Under the pieces are notes generated by a model. The model ran no database searches. It was not told the DNA's origin and saw nothing but the letters and a program-made list of their open reading frames with translations. A stretch of DNA of 64,000 nt from Streptomyces atratus (GTDB taxonomy: Bacteria; Actinomycetota; Actinomycetes; Streptomycetales; Streptomycetaceae). Numbering within the stretch: position 1 is the stretch's first letter; each line of letters begins with the position of its first letter. The position numbers and the translations under genes are program-made. Shown in pieces: positions 35,227-43,773 of this stretch. The DNA lies in contig NZ_BMRN01000029.1 in the NCBI RefSeq assembly GCF_014648655.1, forward strand, positions 30,709 through 94,708, read 5' to 3'.

Positions 35227-36525
35227 GTGACTGCCGCTTCCGCACCCCTCATGAGCCGCCCCGGCCGCAATTACCGTCTGCTGACCGCCGCCGCGATCAT
35301 CACGGGCCTGGGCACCCATGGCGCGCTGATCGCGGCGGCGTTCGCGGTTCTGGAGTCGGGCGGTGACGGCGGCGACGTCGGTCTGGTGGCCGCCGCCAGG
35401 ACCGCGCCGCTGGTGCTGTTCCTGCTGATCGGCGGGGCGATCGCGGACCGGCTTCCGCGCCACCGGGTGATGGTCGCGGCGAACGCCCTCAACTGCGTCT
35501 CGCAGGCCGCCTTCGCCTGGCTGGTCCTGGCCGGCGATCCGAAGCTGTGGCAGATGATGCTGCTCACCGCGTTGTGCGGCACCGGGCAGGCGTTCTTCAA
35601 CCCGGCGGCCGAGGGCATGCTGATGTCGAGCGTCAGCCGTGAGCAGGCGAGCCGCGCCTTCGCCCTCTTCCGGATGTCCATGCAGGGCGCGGCGATCGGC
35701 GGTGCGGCGCTCGGCGGCGCCATGATCGCGGCGATGGACCCGGGCTGGGTGCTGGCCATCGATGCCGCGTCCTTCGCGGTGGCGGGGGCGCTGCGCGCCT
35801 TCCTGGACGTCAGCCACATTCCGTCGCGCGCACCGGGCGGCGGCCTGCTCGCCGATCTGCGGGACGGCTGGCAGGAGTTCATCGGCCGCCCCTGGCTGTG
35901 GAGCATCGTGGCGCAGTTCTCGGTGGTGGTCGCCGCAGTGGGTGCCGCCGAGTCCGTGTACGGGCCGCTGGTCGCCCGGGACGAGCTCGGTGGCGCCCGC
36001 CCCTGGGGTTTCGCGCTCGCCGCGTTCGGGGTCGGCACGCTGGGCGGGGCGCTCTTGATGATGCGCTGGAAGCCCCGGCGGCTGCTGCTGGCCGGAACCC
36101 TCTGTGTCTTCCCGCTGGCCCTGCCGTCGGCGGGACTGGCGGTGCCGTTGCCGGTGGCCGGGCTCTGCGTGGTGATGTTCGTCAGCGGGGTCGCCATCGA
36201 GGTGTTCGGGGTCTCGTGGATGACGGCCATGCATCAGGAGATCCCGGAGGAGAAGCTGTCGCGCGTCTCGGCGTACGACTGGTTCGGCTCGGTGGCGATG
36301 ATGCCGGCCGCCACCGCGCTCGCCGGTCCGGTGGAGGCCCTGATCGGGCGCAGTGAGGCCCTGTGGGGCTGCGCAGGCTTGATCGTACTGGTCACCGGCG
36401 CTGTGCTGTTCGTACCCGAGGTACGCAATCTGACCCGTGCCACCGTCACCACCGAGGTGGTGACGGCCAAGGCGCAAGGACCGGCCTCAGCCGATACTGA
36501 AGGCTCCGTCGGGCGGCTCGGGTGA
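35227..36525 (+). CDS. MFS transporter
   Basis: A 432-residue protein with GTG 35227; ATG 35251 is the alternative. It has about 12 membrane segments and MFS motifs: GGAIADRLPRHRVMVAANAL between helices 2 and 3, and VSREQASRAFALFRMSMQGA. It resembles the enterobactin/macrolide exporter (DHA3) branch. The 3' end overlaps the convergent spermidine-synthase-like gene by 39 bases. Confidence 0.9.
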   Translation: MTAASAPLMSRPGRNYRLLTAAAIITGLGTHGALIAAAFAVLESGGDGGDVGLVAAARTAPLVLFLLIGGAIADRLPRHRVMVAANALNCVSQAAFAWLVLAGDPKLWQMMLLTALCGTGQAFFNPAAEGMLMSSVSREQASRAFALFRMSMQGAAIGGAALGGAMIAAMDPGWVLAIDAASFAVAGALRAFLDVSHIPSRAPGGGLLADLRDGWQEFIGRPWLWSIVAQFSVVVAAVGAAESVYGPLVARDELGGARPWGFALAAFGVGTLGGALLMMRWKPRRLLLAGTLCVFPLALPSAGLAVPLPVAGLCVVMFVSGVAIEVFGVSWMTAMHQEIPEEKLSRVSAYDWFGSVAMMPAATALAGPVEALIGRSEALWGCAGLIVLVTGAVLFVPEVRNLTRATVTTEVVTAKAQGPASADTEGSVGRLG

Positions 36526-37332
36526 GGCGACAGCCTCGCCGTCCCTGACCGGCCGGGCGGCTTTGACGAGCCGGTCCAGCGAGGTCCCGTGCTCGACCCT
36601 GGCAGGGAAGGCATCGGCGGCGCAGCGGCGGGTCAGCGTCGCCGTGTCGATGGGGCTTCGGGACGCGACGAGGACGACGTTGCCGAAGCGCCGGCCGCGC
36701 AGCACCGCCGGTTCGGCGATCAGTGCGAGTTCATCGAAGACGGCAGCGAAGGTGGCGAGTTGGGAGCGCAGGAAGCGGAAGGGTGCGCCGTCCGCGAGGT
36801 TGGCGGCGTAGATTCCGCCGTCGCGCAGCGCCCGGCGGGCAGCCTGTGCGTACTCGACGGTGGTGAGGTGGGCGGGCACTCGCGAGCCGCCGAAGACATC
36901 CGCGATCAGGACGTCGACCGAACCGGGCGGGGTCTGTTCCAGCCTGCTGCGTGCGTCCGTGCCGTGCACGGTGATCCCGCTGCCGTCGGGGACCGGCAGA
37001 TGCTCGGCGACCAGGGCGAGGAGCCCGAGGTCGGCCTCGGCGACGTCCTGGCGGGAGCCCGGCCTGGCCGCGGCGACGTAGCGGGGCAGGGTGAGCGCAC
37101 CACCGCCGAGATGAAGTACGTCCAGCGGTGTGCCCGGTGCCGCGGCGCATTCCACGACATGGGCGAGCCGTTGCGCGTACTCGAATTCGAGGTGGTCCGG
37201 CGCGTCGAGATCGACGTACGACTGGGGTGCACCGTCGACGGTGAGCAGCCAGGCCCTGTCCCGGTCCACGTCGGGCAGGAGTCTGGCGGTGCCCTGGTCC
37301 ACGTCCCGGATGACAGGTATCGACTCGTTCAC
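36487..37332 (-). CDS. Spermidine-synthase-like methyltransferase-fold protein
   Basis: A 281-residue protein with the polyamine-synthase fold: PQSYVDLDAPDHLEFEYAQR, VLHLGGGALTLPRYVAA (nucleotide loop), ARSRLEQTPPGSVDVLIADV and AQAARRALRDGGIYAANLAD. The GGGxG and D-V-F regions match spermidine synthase-like proteins, but the catalytic residues of true aminopropyltransferases are not fully recognisable. The patatin gene lies upstream, 22 bases away. Confidence 0.85.
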   Translation of the reverse strand: MNESIPVIRDVDQGTARLLPDVDRDRAWLLTVDGAPQSYVDLDAPDHLEFEYAQRLAHVVECAAAPGTPLDVLHLGGGALTLPRYVAAARPGSRQDVAEADLGLLALVAEHLPVPDGSGITVHGTDARSRLEQTPPGSVDVLIADVFGGSRVPAHLTTVEYAQAARRALRDGGIYAANLADGAPFRFLRSQLATFAAVFDELALIAEPAVLRGRRFGNVVLVASRSPIDTATLTRRCAADAFPARVEHGTSLDRLVKAARPVRDGEAVASPEPPDGAFSIG

Positions 37333-37354
37333 TCCCCCATTGTGGGGTGCCCGA

Positions 37355-38200
37355 TCAGCTGCTCACGACCGCGGCGACGGCTTCGGTGTGCGCCGCCGAC
37401 TGGGCGAGCCCGGCACGGGCCGCCGCGGCCCGCCGGCCGGGGTCGAGGGAGTTGCGGCCGAATGCCTTCTTCGCCGCCGCGTCCGGGGTGATGACCTCCA
37501 CACGGGCGCCCTTCGCAGCCAGCTCGGCCGCCTGCGAGCGCGGCGAGAGGATGACCTTGTTGCCACTGGCCGTCGGAGCGATGACGACGACGCGCCCGTA
37601 ACCTGCGGCAAGATGAGCGTTGGCCGGGGAGTGCACCCCTCCGTCGATCCAGGACCGTTCCCCGAAGGTGGCGACGGGCCATACGGCCGGGACGGCGGAG
37701 CTCGCGGTGACGGCGTCCACGAGGGGAACTCCGCTGTCCTTGCCGAACGTGTGGAGCTCACCGGTGGCCGCGTCGACCGCGGTGATGCGCAGGGGACGCC
37801 CGGGCCAGTCGGGTGACAGGAGACGGCCGGCGATCGCCGTACGCCGCTCCTGCGCCGTGATGCCGAGGTGGGCGCCCTTCGCGATCCGGGCCAGCTTCCG
37901 CCCGTATGCCTCGGGGGTACGTGCGGACAGCACGGCCCCCGCAAAGCGCAGGAACGTCAGCGCGCCGAGCTTGCCGCCGGTCATGCCCTGCGGATCGGCG
38001 AGCTGGAGTTCGTACAGTTCCGGAAGCCCGAGCAGTCCGGAGGCCAGCTGCGCGCCGACCACCGCGCCCGCCGAACTGCCGATGATCAGATCGGCGGTGG
38101 CCAGATCCACGCCCGCCTTCGCGAGCCCGTACAGAATTCCGGTCTCCCAGGCGCCGCCCGTGACGCCGCCGGCACCGAGCACCAGTGCTGTGTCTGCCAT
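37355..38200 (-). CDS. Patatin-like phospholipase
   Basis: A 281-residue patatin. The oxyanion loop LGAGGVTGGAWETGIL, the Ser nucleophile in IIGSSAGAVVGAQLASG (G-S-S-A-G) and the dyad Asp in SWIDGGVHSPAN are all present. Predicted cytoplasmic lipid acyl hydrolase. It probably forms an operon with the spermidine-synthase-like gene that follows. Confidence 0.9.
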   Translation of the reverse strand: MADTALVLGAGGVTGGAWETGILYGLAKAGVDLATADLIIGSSAGAVVGAQLASGLLGLPELYELQLADPQGMTGGKLGALTFLRFAGAVLSARTPEAYGRKLARIAKGAHLGITAQERRTAIAGRLLSPDWPGRPLRITAVDAATGELHTFGKDSGVPLVDAVTASSAVPAVWPVATFGERSWIDGGVHSPANAHLAAGYGRVVVIAPTASGNKVILSPRSQAAELAAKGARVEVITPDAAAKKAFGRNSLDPGRRAAAARAGLAQSAAHTEAVAAVVSS

Positions 38201-38224
38201 ACCGTCAGTCTTGCTTACGGCACC

Positions 38225-38259
38225 GGGCCCGCCTCCCGTGGGGTACGGAAGGCGGGCCC
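38225..38259 (-). terminator. Terminator hairpin after tuf3
   Basis: GGGCCCGCCT (38225-38234) and AGGCGGGCCC (38250-38259) form a 10-bp stem between the tuf3 stop (38275) and the patatin start (38200). There is no long T tract. Confidence 0.6.
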
Positions 38260-38274
38260 CTGGTACGACACGGC

Positions 38275-39444
38275 TCAGAGCAGTCCGGTGACGGTGCCCG
38301 CGCCGACGGTGCGGCCGCCCTCGCGGATCGCGAAGCCGAGTCCCGTCTCCAGCGGGACGTCGCGGCCCAGCTCGACGGTCAGGTCGACCGTGTCCCCGGG
38401 TCGCGCCACCGCCACCGCACCGAGGTCGACGTCGCCCACGACGTCCGCGGTGCGGATGTAGAACTGCGGCCGGTATCCGGTGGTCACCGGGGTGGTCCGG
38501 CCGCCCTCCCGCGCCGACAGGACATACACCTGCGCGGTGAAACGGCGGCTCGGCGTCACACTGCCGGGCGCCGCGACCACATGGCCGCGACGCACCCTGT
38601 CGCGCTCCACCCCGCGCAGCAGCAGGGCCACGTTGTCTCCGGCCTCCGCGGACTCCATCGGCTTCCCGAAGGTCTCCAGACCGATGACGACCGTCTCGAT
38701 GTCCGGGCCCAGCACCGACACCCGGTCACCGACCCGCACAGTGCCGCGTTCGACGGCCCCGGTGACGACGGTGCCCCGGCCGGTGATGGTCAGGACGTTC
38801 TCCACCGAAAGCAGGAACGGCGCGTCGGTGTAGCGGACCGGCATCGGCACATACGTGTCGACGGCGTCCAGCAGCGCCTCGACGGCCGCGGTCCATCGCG
38901 GGTCGCCCTCCAGGGCCTTCAGGCCCGACACCCGTACGACGGGGACGGCGTCGCCGCCGTAGCCGTGCGCGGAGAGCAGCTCGCGGACCTCCAGCTCGAC
39001 CAGGTCGGTCAGCTCCGGGTCACCCGCGTCCGCCTTGTTCAGGGCGACGACGATGTGGTCGACACCCACCTGACGGGCCAGCAGGACGTGCTCGGCGGTC
39101 TGCGGCATGATCCCGTCGAGCGCGGAGACGACGAGGATCGCCCCGTCGAGCTGGGCGGCGCCGGTGACCATGTTCTTGATGTAGTCGGCGTGCCCCGGCA
39201 TGTCGACATGCGCGTAGTGACGGGTGTCGGTCTCGTACTCGACGTGCGCGATGTTGATGGTGATGCCGCGCCGGGTCTCCTCCGGCGCCCGGTCGATCCG
39301 GTCGAACGGGACGAACGTGCCGGTTCCGCGGTCGCTGAGGACCTTGGTGATGGCGGCGGTCAGGGTGGTCTTGCCGTGGTCGACGTGGCCCATGGTGCCG
39401 ATGTTGAGGTGCGGCTTGGTGCGCACGTATGCCGTCTTGGGCAT
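38275..39444 (-). CDS. tuf3: Divergent elongation factor Tu (tuf3 type)
   Basis: A 389-residue EF-Tu, slightly shorter than the main EF-Tu (about 397). G1 GHVDHGKTTLTAA, switch I RRGITINIAHVEYET, G3 DMPGHADYIKNM, G4 VALNKADAG. Domains 2 and 3 follow (VVTGAVERGTVRVGDRV; FTAQVYVLSAREGGRTTPV). Sequence departs from the usual EF-Tu in many positions (for example LSDRGTGTFVPFDRIDRAPE), and there is no rpsL/fusA context. Streptomyces carries such a third tuf, reported to be induced in the stringent response and linked to elfamycin tolerance. It is the sole gene of its unit. Confidence 0.93.
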   Translation of the reverse strand: MPKTAYVRTKPHLNIGTMGHVDHGKTTLTAAITKVLSDRGTGTFVPFDRIDRAPEETRRGITINIAHVEYETDTRHYAHVDMPGHADYIKNMVTGAAQLDGAILVVSALDGIMPQTAEHVLLARQVGVDHIVVALNKADAGDPELTDLVELEVRELLSAHGYGGDAVPVVRVSGLKALEGDPRWTAAVEALLDAVDTYVPMPVRYTDAPFLLSVENVLTITGRGTVVTGAVERGTVRVGDRVSVLGPDIETVVIGLETFGKPMESAEAGDNVALLLRGVERDRVRRGHVVAAPGSVTPSRRFTAQVYVLSAREGGRTTPVTTGYRPQFYIRTADVVGDVDLGAVAVARPGDTVDLTVELGRDVPLETGLGFAIREGGRTVGAGTVTGLL

Positions 39445-39883
39445 GGCTCATTCCTTGGAATTCGAAGCTGAGAGAGAAGACCCCAGGGCCTCGCCGACCC
39501 TCCCCTTACGGGGTCCGCCGGACTGTCGGGGGAGGGTCAGCTTCGTGCGCCGCCGATGGGCGCTGCGGCAGCCGAGAACGCTGCCGCTGCGACAAGTGCC
39601 GCTGCGGTGACGGGGTTCACGGCAGCCTTCGGCGCGTCCGCGACTGCGGACTGCGCTGCGAGGAAGGCGTACCGGAACATGGGTCCGATCATGGCCGACC
39701 GGCACGGCCGCGTCGAATGGTTTTCCGGCGGACACCGCGCCGGACACGGGAGTTCGGGTTCCGCCAGCAGTCGCAGATGCCTGGTCCGCGGGACGCCGGC
39801 AGCGCGCGGGAGCGATATCGGCCGCCTGGCTCGTACCGTGCACATTACGGCGATCACACCCGGACGTCGGTTAGTCTCCCCGC
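39445..39883. other. Long upstream region of tuf3 with a hairpin
   Basis: No gene is seen in this 439-base gap, only shadow frames. The reverse strand leads into tuf3. Arms GACCCTCCCC (39496-39505) and GGGGAGGGTC (39529-39538) form a 10-bp stem with a 23-base loop that includes a small CCCC...GGGG hairpin, about 50-90 bases before the tuf3 ATG. It may be a leader attenuator or a terminator of upstream transcription. Confidence 0.5.
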
Positions 39884-40597
39884 ATGCTCGACCCCGTCCC
39901 CTCCGCCCGGCCCGCAGGCGGCCTCGCCGTGCGCTGCACGAGGGCGCTGCTCTCGCCCTGGTCCCGGTTCTCGTTGCTCGTGGCGGTGCTGCTGGCCGCC
40001 GCGGCAACGATGCTGTTCCTCGAACCCCAACGGTTGCTTGCCACCGGCTGGCCCGCCCAGCTGAGCGGAGGCGCCGCCGCGGTCGTGCTGTTCGGTGTCG
40101 CGTACGGCGTGTGCACAGTGGCCTTCGTACCGCGGCCACTGCTCAATCTCGCCGCCGGTGCGCTGTTCGGTTCGCAGGCGGGCCTGGTCGCCGCGCTGGC
40201 GGGTACGGTGCTCGGCGCGGGCATCTCGTTCGGGCTGGGCAGGGTGCTCGGGCAGGACGCGCTCCGTACGCTGCTGCGCGGGCGCTGGCTCAAGGCGGCG
40301 GACGTTCAGCTGAGCCGGCACGGTTTCCGCTCGATGCTGGCGCTGCGACTGTTCCCCGGTGTGCCGTTCGCGGCGGCCAACTACTGCGCGGCCGTCTCTC
40401 GCATGGGGTATCCGCCGTTCCTGATGGCCACCGGGCTCGGCTCGGTCCCGAACACCGCCGCGTATGTCGTCGCGGGCAGCGAGGCCTCGTCACCGACGTC
40501 GCCCGCGTTCCTGGCCGCGATGGGCTTCATCGTGCTGACGGGGCTCGGCGCGGCCGTCGTCGCCTGGCGCAAGCGCCACCGCCTCGCCGCCGAGTGA
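39884..40597 (+). CDS. TVP38/TMEM64-family membrane protein
   Basis: A 237-residue VTT-domain protein. FVPRPLLNLAAGALFGSQAG, GISFGLGRVLGQDALRTLL and LALRLFPGVPFAAANYCAAV match the TVP38/DedA signature, with several membrane helices. Probable lipid scramblase-type protein. It precedes uppP by about 210 bases, so a cell-wall lipid carrier theme is possible. Confidence 0.87.
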   Translation: MLDPVPSARPAGGLAVRCTRALLSPWSRFSLLVAVLLAAAATMLFLEPQRLLATGWPAQLSGGAAAVVLFGVAYGVCTVAFVPRPLLNLAAGALFGSQAGLVAALAGTVLGAGISFGLGRVLGQDALRTLLRGRWLKAADVQLSRHGFRSMLALRLFPGVPFAAANYCAAVSRMGYPPFLMATGLGSVPNTAAYVVAGSEASSPTSPAFLAAMGFIVLTGLGAAVVAWRKRHRLAAE

Positions 40598-40808
40598 TCC
40601 GGTAAGCGTGGGAGCAGACACCGGGCGGTGGTCGGGCGCGGGGGTACGCGTATCGCTGTTCATCTGAGGGCGATACCCTGCCCGCGACCGACCGAAGATC
40701 TCCGGGCCCGGCACGGCCCTGCCCTCATTTGACCGCAATGCGCACGTTGCCGACGGCCCCTGCTGCCGTCGGCCGATGCACGATCACCTCCGGGATGGCC
40801 AAAGCCCC

Positions 40809-41681
40809 ATGAGCTGGTTCGAATCGTTCGTCCTGGGCCTCGTTCAGGGACTGACCGAGTTCCTGCCGATCTCTTCCAGCGCGCATCTGCGGCTCACCGC
40901 AGCGTTCGCCGGCTGGCACGACCCGGGTGCGGCGTTCACCGCCATCACCCAGATCGGCACGGAGGCAGCGGTCCTCATCTACTTCCGCAAGGACATCGTC
41001 CGGATCGTCTCGGCCTGGTTCCGCTCGCTGACCAACCGTTCGATGCGCGGCGACCACGACGCCCAGATGGGCTGGCTGGTCATCGTCGGCTCCATCCCCA
41101 TCGGTGTGCTCGGTGTGACGTTCAAGGACCAGATCGAGGGACCCTTCCGCGATCTGCGGCTGATCGCCACCACCCTGATCGTCATGGGCATCGTCCTCGG
41201 CATCGCCGACCGTCTCGCCGCCCGCGACGAGGCAGGCGGCAGGCACCGGGCCGCCAAGGAGCGCAAGACACTGAAGGAACTCGGCGTCAAGGATGGCCTG
41301 ATCTTCGGCTTCTGCCAGGCGATGGCCCTGATCCCGGGTGTCTCCCGCTCCGGCGCCACCATCAGCGGCGGTCTGCTGATGGGGTACACCCGCGAGGCGG
41401 CGGCCCGTTACTCCTTCCTGCTCGCGATCCCGGCGGTGCTCGCCTCGGGTGTCTTCGAGCTCAAGGACGCGGGCGAGGGGCATGTGTCGTGGGGTCCGAC
41501 GATCTTCGCGACGTTCATCGCATTCGGCGTGGGCTATGCCGTTATCGCCTGGTTCATGAAGTTCATCACGACCAAGAGCTTCATGCCGTTCGTCATCTAC
41601 CGCGTGCTGCTGGGCGTACTGCTATTCGCCCTGGTGGCGGCCGGCGTGCTGAGCCCGCATGCGGGCGAGTCGGCGGGCTAG
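40809..41681 (+). CDS. uppP: Undecaprenyl-diphosphate phosphatase, UppP/BacA type
   Basis: A 290-residue polytopic membrane enzyme that recycles undecaprenyl diphosphate for peptidoglycan synthesis. ATG 40809 gives MSWFESFVLGLVQGLTEFLP. Active-site blocks: LVQGLTEFLPISSSAHLRL (E, SSSAH) and LIPGVSRSGATISGGLLMG (PGxSRSGxT). The last 44 codons (from 41550) belong to the 62-bp repeat and a tail that recur at 48620, so the 3' end may have been supplied by the integrated element. Full-length and probably active. Confidence 0.95.
   Translation: MSWFESFVLGLVQGLTEFLPISSSAHLRLTAAFAGWHDPGAAFTAITQIGTEAAVLIYFRKDIVRIVSAWFRSLTNRSMRGDHDAQMGWLVIVGSIPIGVLGVTFKDQIEGPFRDLRLIATTLIVMGIVLGIADRLAARDEAGGRHRAAKERKTLKELGVKDGLIFGFCQAMALIPGVSRSGATISGGLLMGYTREAAARYSFLLAIPAVLASGVFELKDAGEGHVSWGPTIFATFIAFGVGYAVIAWFMKFITTKSFMPFVIYRVLLGVLLFALVAAGVLSPHAGESAG
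41550..41611 (+). repeat. Left attachment-type direct repeat (attL)
   Basis: Identical over 62 bases to 48620-48681, coding for WFMKFITTKSFMPFVIYRVL in uppP. Beyond the identical block the two copies stay similar but diverged for about 65 bases, as expected when the element carries its own replacement gene end. Confidence 0.85.
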
Positions 41682-41779
41682 CGGGGGACCTGGGCCGTCT
41701 TTCGGCGCCCGAGCCAACAACTAAAGCTGGAGATTATTAGAGCGGATTAGAGGCGATTCAAGCCCGCTCGACGTGATCA

Positions 41780-41809
41780 TCTCCCATTCGTCTCCCATCC
41801 AATCTCCCA
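41780..41809 (+). repeat. Three phased TCTCCCA repeats
   Basis: TCTCCCA occurs at 41780-41786, 41791-41797 and 41803-41809, spaced 11 and 12 bases, i.e. about one helical turn. Phased short repeats near an attachment site are typical of integrase arm-binding or excisionase sites. Confidence 0.45.
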
Positions 41810-41819
41810 CATGACCGAA

Positions 41820-41867
41820 CCAGAGCGAGGCCGCCACCTGGAGGGGTGGACTGCGGCCTCGCTCTGG
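41820..41867. terminator. Perfect 15-bp hairpin, bidirectional terminator
   Basis: CCAGAGCGAGGCCGC (41820-41834) pairs perfectly with GCGGCCTCGCTCTGG (41853-41867) across an 18-base loop. It lies between uppP and the first element gene. Confidence 0.7.
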
Positions 41868-42211
41868 TCGGACTGTTCAACGAATGGCAGTGACACGTGC
41901 ATGACCGTCATGCGTTCGAGCGAGTTTGAACAGGAGTGATCGAAAGAAGGCCTTGACCGTTCGCTCACTACTAAGAAGTCGTCTAAAGGGGTGCGCGGCG
42001 AGCGGATGGTCACATGGGGGCAGACCCGGACTCGACGCCGGGTCGGCGACCGGCATCGCTTCACCATTCAACCTGCGGTTCGCATATGCCGGAAGGACAC
42101 ACCAAGAAATAAATCGAACTTACGTTCCCAGGTGTCGCCGCCATCACAGCCTTCCATGTAGCGACCGTTTGGGTACTGAATCGTGATCGATAGCCGCCGA
42201 GCGTTTGTCGA

Positions 42212-42454
42212 GTGTCACGCCGAACCCCCCTCCCTGCCTGGGTTCTCACCCGCCGCTCCGCTCTAGGGCATCGCATAGCCGCACTCCGTGGGGCCGCAGG
42301 CATGTCCCGTGATCAGCTCGCCGAACTCGCCGGCCTGGAGCGCCGAAGCATTCAGCGGTACGAGGGCGCGGTTCGAGACCCCCGCTACAGCGACCTGCTG
42401 CTCATCTCGCGCGCCCTTAACGTCACAGTCGCCCAGCTCACCGAGGAGGAGTAG
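42212..42454 (+). CDS. Small XRE-family HTH regulator
   Basis: An 80-residue protein with GTG 42212. HTH_3 fold: ALGHRIAALRGAAGMSRDQL, AELAGLERRSIQRYEGAVRD, LLLISRALNVTVAQLTEEE. It is the leftmost gene of the uppP element and probably controls element genes; a later ATG 42302 would cut into the HTH and is unlikely. Confidence 0.75.
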   Translation: MSRRTPLPAWVLTRRSALGHRIAALRGAAGMSRDQLAELAGLERRSIQRYEGAVRDPRYSDLLLISRALNVTVAQLTEEE

Positions 42455-42509
42455 ATCCGCCAACTCGGGCTGGAAGGCAGCTGAGCCCAGGGACACCTGG
42501 GGCCGGTCT

Positions 42510-42722
42510 TCATGTCTCTTCGCCCAGGCAGCAGGGCCCTGCCCAGACCTCGGTATCGAGGTTGTGGGCTCCGAGCCGGTCACGGATAAACCCGACGCTG
42601 ACCGTGCCAGTGGTGAGGGCCTTCTTGCACCAGATGCAGGCGCGACCGGCGGACTGGTCCCACGTCAGCACCCTCGGGTCGGGGAGAAGCCGGGATGCCG
42701 GGCCATCGGCTGAGGCCGTCAT
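42510..42722 (-). CDS. Small zinc-ribbon-like element protein
   Basis: A 70-residue protein. ATG 42722 overlaps the upstream stop (ATGA). Cysteine pattern C-I-W-C ... G-P-C-C (RACIWCKKALTTGTVSVGF, EVWAGPCCLGEET) suggests a metal-binding knuckle. Small proteins of this type occur in Streptomyces integrative elements beside the following primase-like small gene. Role unknown. Confidence 0.65.
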   Translation of the reverse strand: MTASADGPASRLLPDPRVLTWDQSAGRACIWCKKALTTGTVSVGFIRDRLGAHNLDTEVWAGPCCLGEET

Positions 42723-43114
42723 GGCGCCTGTCCGGCTTCCCGAGCGGCACAGACATCCGGGGCCGGACTGGTGGCATCTTCCAAGGCCGCCTTCAGCACT
42801 GCTGTCTCTGTGATCCACGCATCACTGCTGGGACAGACCCGCCATTGAGGGCCAGGTCCCTGGGTCCGCCGGGCCGGCGGGATTACGAGGTGGTCGGTCT
42901 CTCCGAGGATCCGCACACCCGGGACGTCCCATTCGCTGGCGGATCCTGGGGCGATGAGGAAGTAGAGCACGGCTTCATGCGGATCGTGCAGGGCTGCCCC
43001 GGACCTGGCTCCGAGGATGGTCACAGCGTCGAAGCCGACGCTGCGCGGCACGCGGACGGCGTCCCAGTCATGGCCGGCACCCTCGATGATGCAGCCAGAC
43101 GCTGCTGCGCGCAC
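42719..43114 (-). pseudogene. Truncated element protein with prim-pol-like N-terminal domain
   Basis: About 130 codons: GHDWDAVRVPRSVGFDAVTI, ALHDPHEAVLYFLIAPGSAS, HLVIPPARRTQGPGPQWRVC. This resembles the small bifunctional primase/polymerase-like N-terminal domain proteins found in pSAM2-type elements. The N-terminal segment before GHDW does not extend into the expected helix; at about 43095 it meets a gene of opposite direction that is also 5'-truncated. It still overlaps the zinc-ribbon gene by ATGA. Confidence 0.55.
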
Positions 43115-43773
43115 TGCAGGCCGCGGGCGAGGCCGACGACGCGCTGCTCGGTGCGGCGGTCCTCGCCCACACAGCGTTCATCCCCGCTTGGGTCGGGCGC
43201 CGGGACGATGCGGCGGAGCGGATGGTGGCGGCCCGGACCTACGCCCGCCGCGGCCCGGCCAGTGCGGAGTTCCTGGCGTGGCTGGACGCGGTTGAGGCCG
43301 AATGCGAGACCCGGTGCGGGAACACGAGGACTGCCTTGCACCTGATCAGGCGTGCCGAGGACGTGCTGGCCTCAGGCGCGGAGCACACCTCCCCCGCGTG
43401 GCTGGACTGGTTCAGCCCGGTGAGGCTGGCCGCGTTCAAGGGGAACACCCAGCTCAAGGCTGGGCACCTACCCCAGGCGCGCGAGACGCTTCTGGGCGTC
43501 CTTGACGGGATGCCGGCTGCGGAGGACAAGCAGCGCACTGTTATCTACGGCGACCTGGCTGCAGTCGAGGCAGCGGCCGGGAACCCCGAGGCGGCTTGCG
43601 ACTATGCATGCCGGGCGCTCGATCAGCTTGAGGTCACCTGGTACGCGATGGGCGTGGACCGGGTTCGGGAGGTGCGGCGCGCCCTGGCCCCACACCAGCA
43701 TGAGCAGTGCGTGCGGGACCTGGACGAGCGGCTGTACGGGTGGGCTACGACTGTGAGCGCGCTCGCTCGTTGA
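43090..43773 (+). pseudogene. TPR-type transcription regulator, 5'-truncated
   Basis: The frame opens after a stop at 43087 and reads CSQTLLRALQAAGEADDALL, FIPAWVGRRDDAAERMVAAR, ARETLLGVLDGMPAAEDKQR and LDERLYGWATTVSALAR to 43773. This is the C-terminal TPR half of Streptomyces XRE/TPR regulators (about 400 residues); the HTH part is missing and no good start exists. ATG 43222 could give a shorter product. Its end overlaps the convergent HAD gene. Confidence 0.65.

Larger units (their letters stand above)
41682..42211. other. Gene-free left end of the element
   Basis: The 530 bases after uppP hold no convincing gene. An AT-rich stretch at 41715-41760 (taatta-like, GATTAGA repeats) is followed by three TCTCCCA repeats at 41780, 41791 and 41803 and a perfect terminator hairpin. 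This resembles the attP-side region of a tyrosine-integrase element. Confidence 0.55.

Noticed and set aside
38185..39471. A 428-residue forward frame over tuf3
   Set aside because: Antisense of EF-Tu, which has complete G motifs.
39556..40605. A 349-residue forward frame overlapping the TVP38 gene
   Set aside because: The frame is an Arg/Ala/Gly-rich shadow; the TVP38 frame has membrane helices and family motifs.
41777..42071. Reverse frames of 64-96 residues at the left end of the element
   Set aside because: Arg/Ser/Pro-rich with no ribosome site and crossing the terminator hairpin; more likely non-coding attachment-site DNA.
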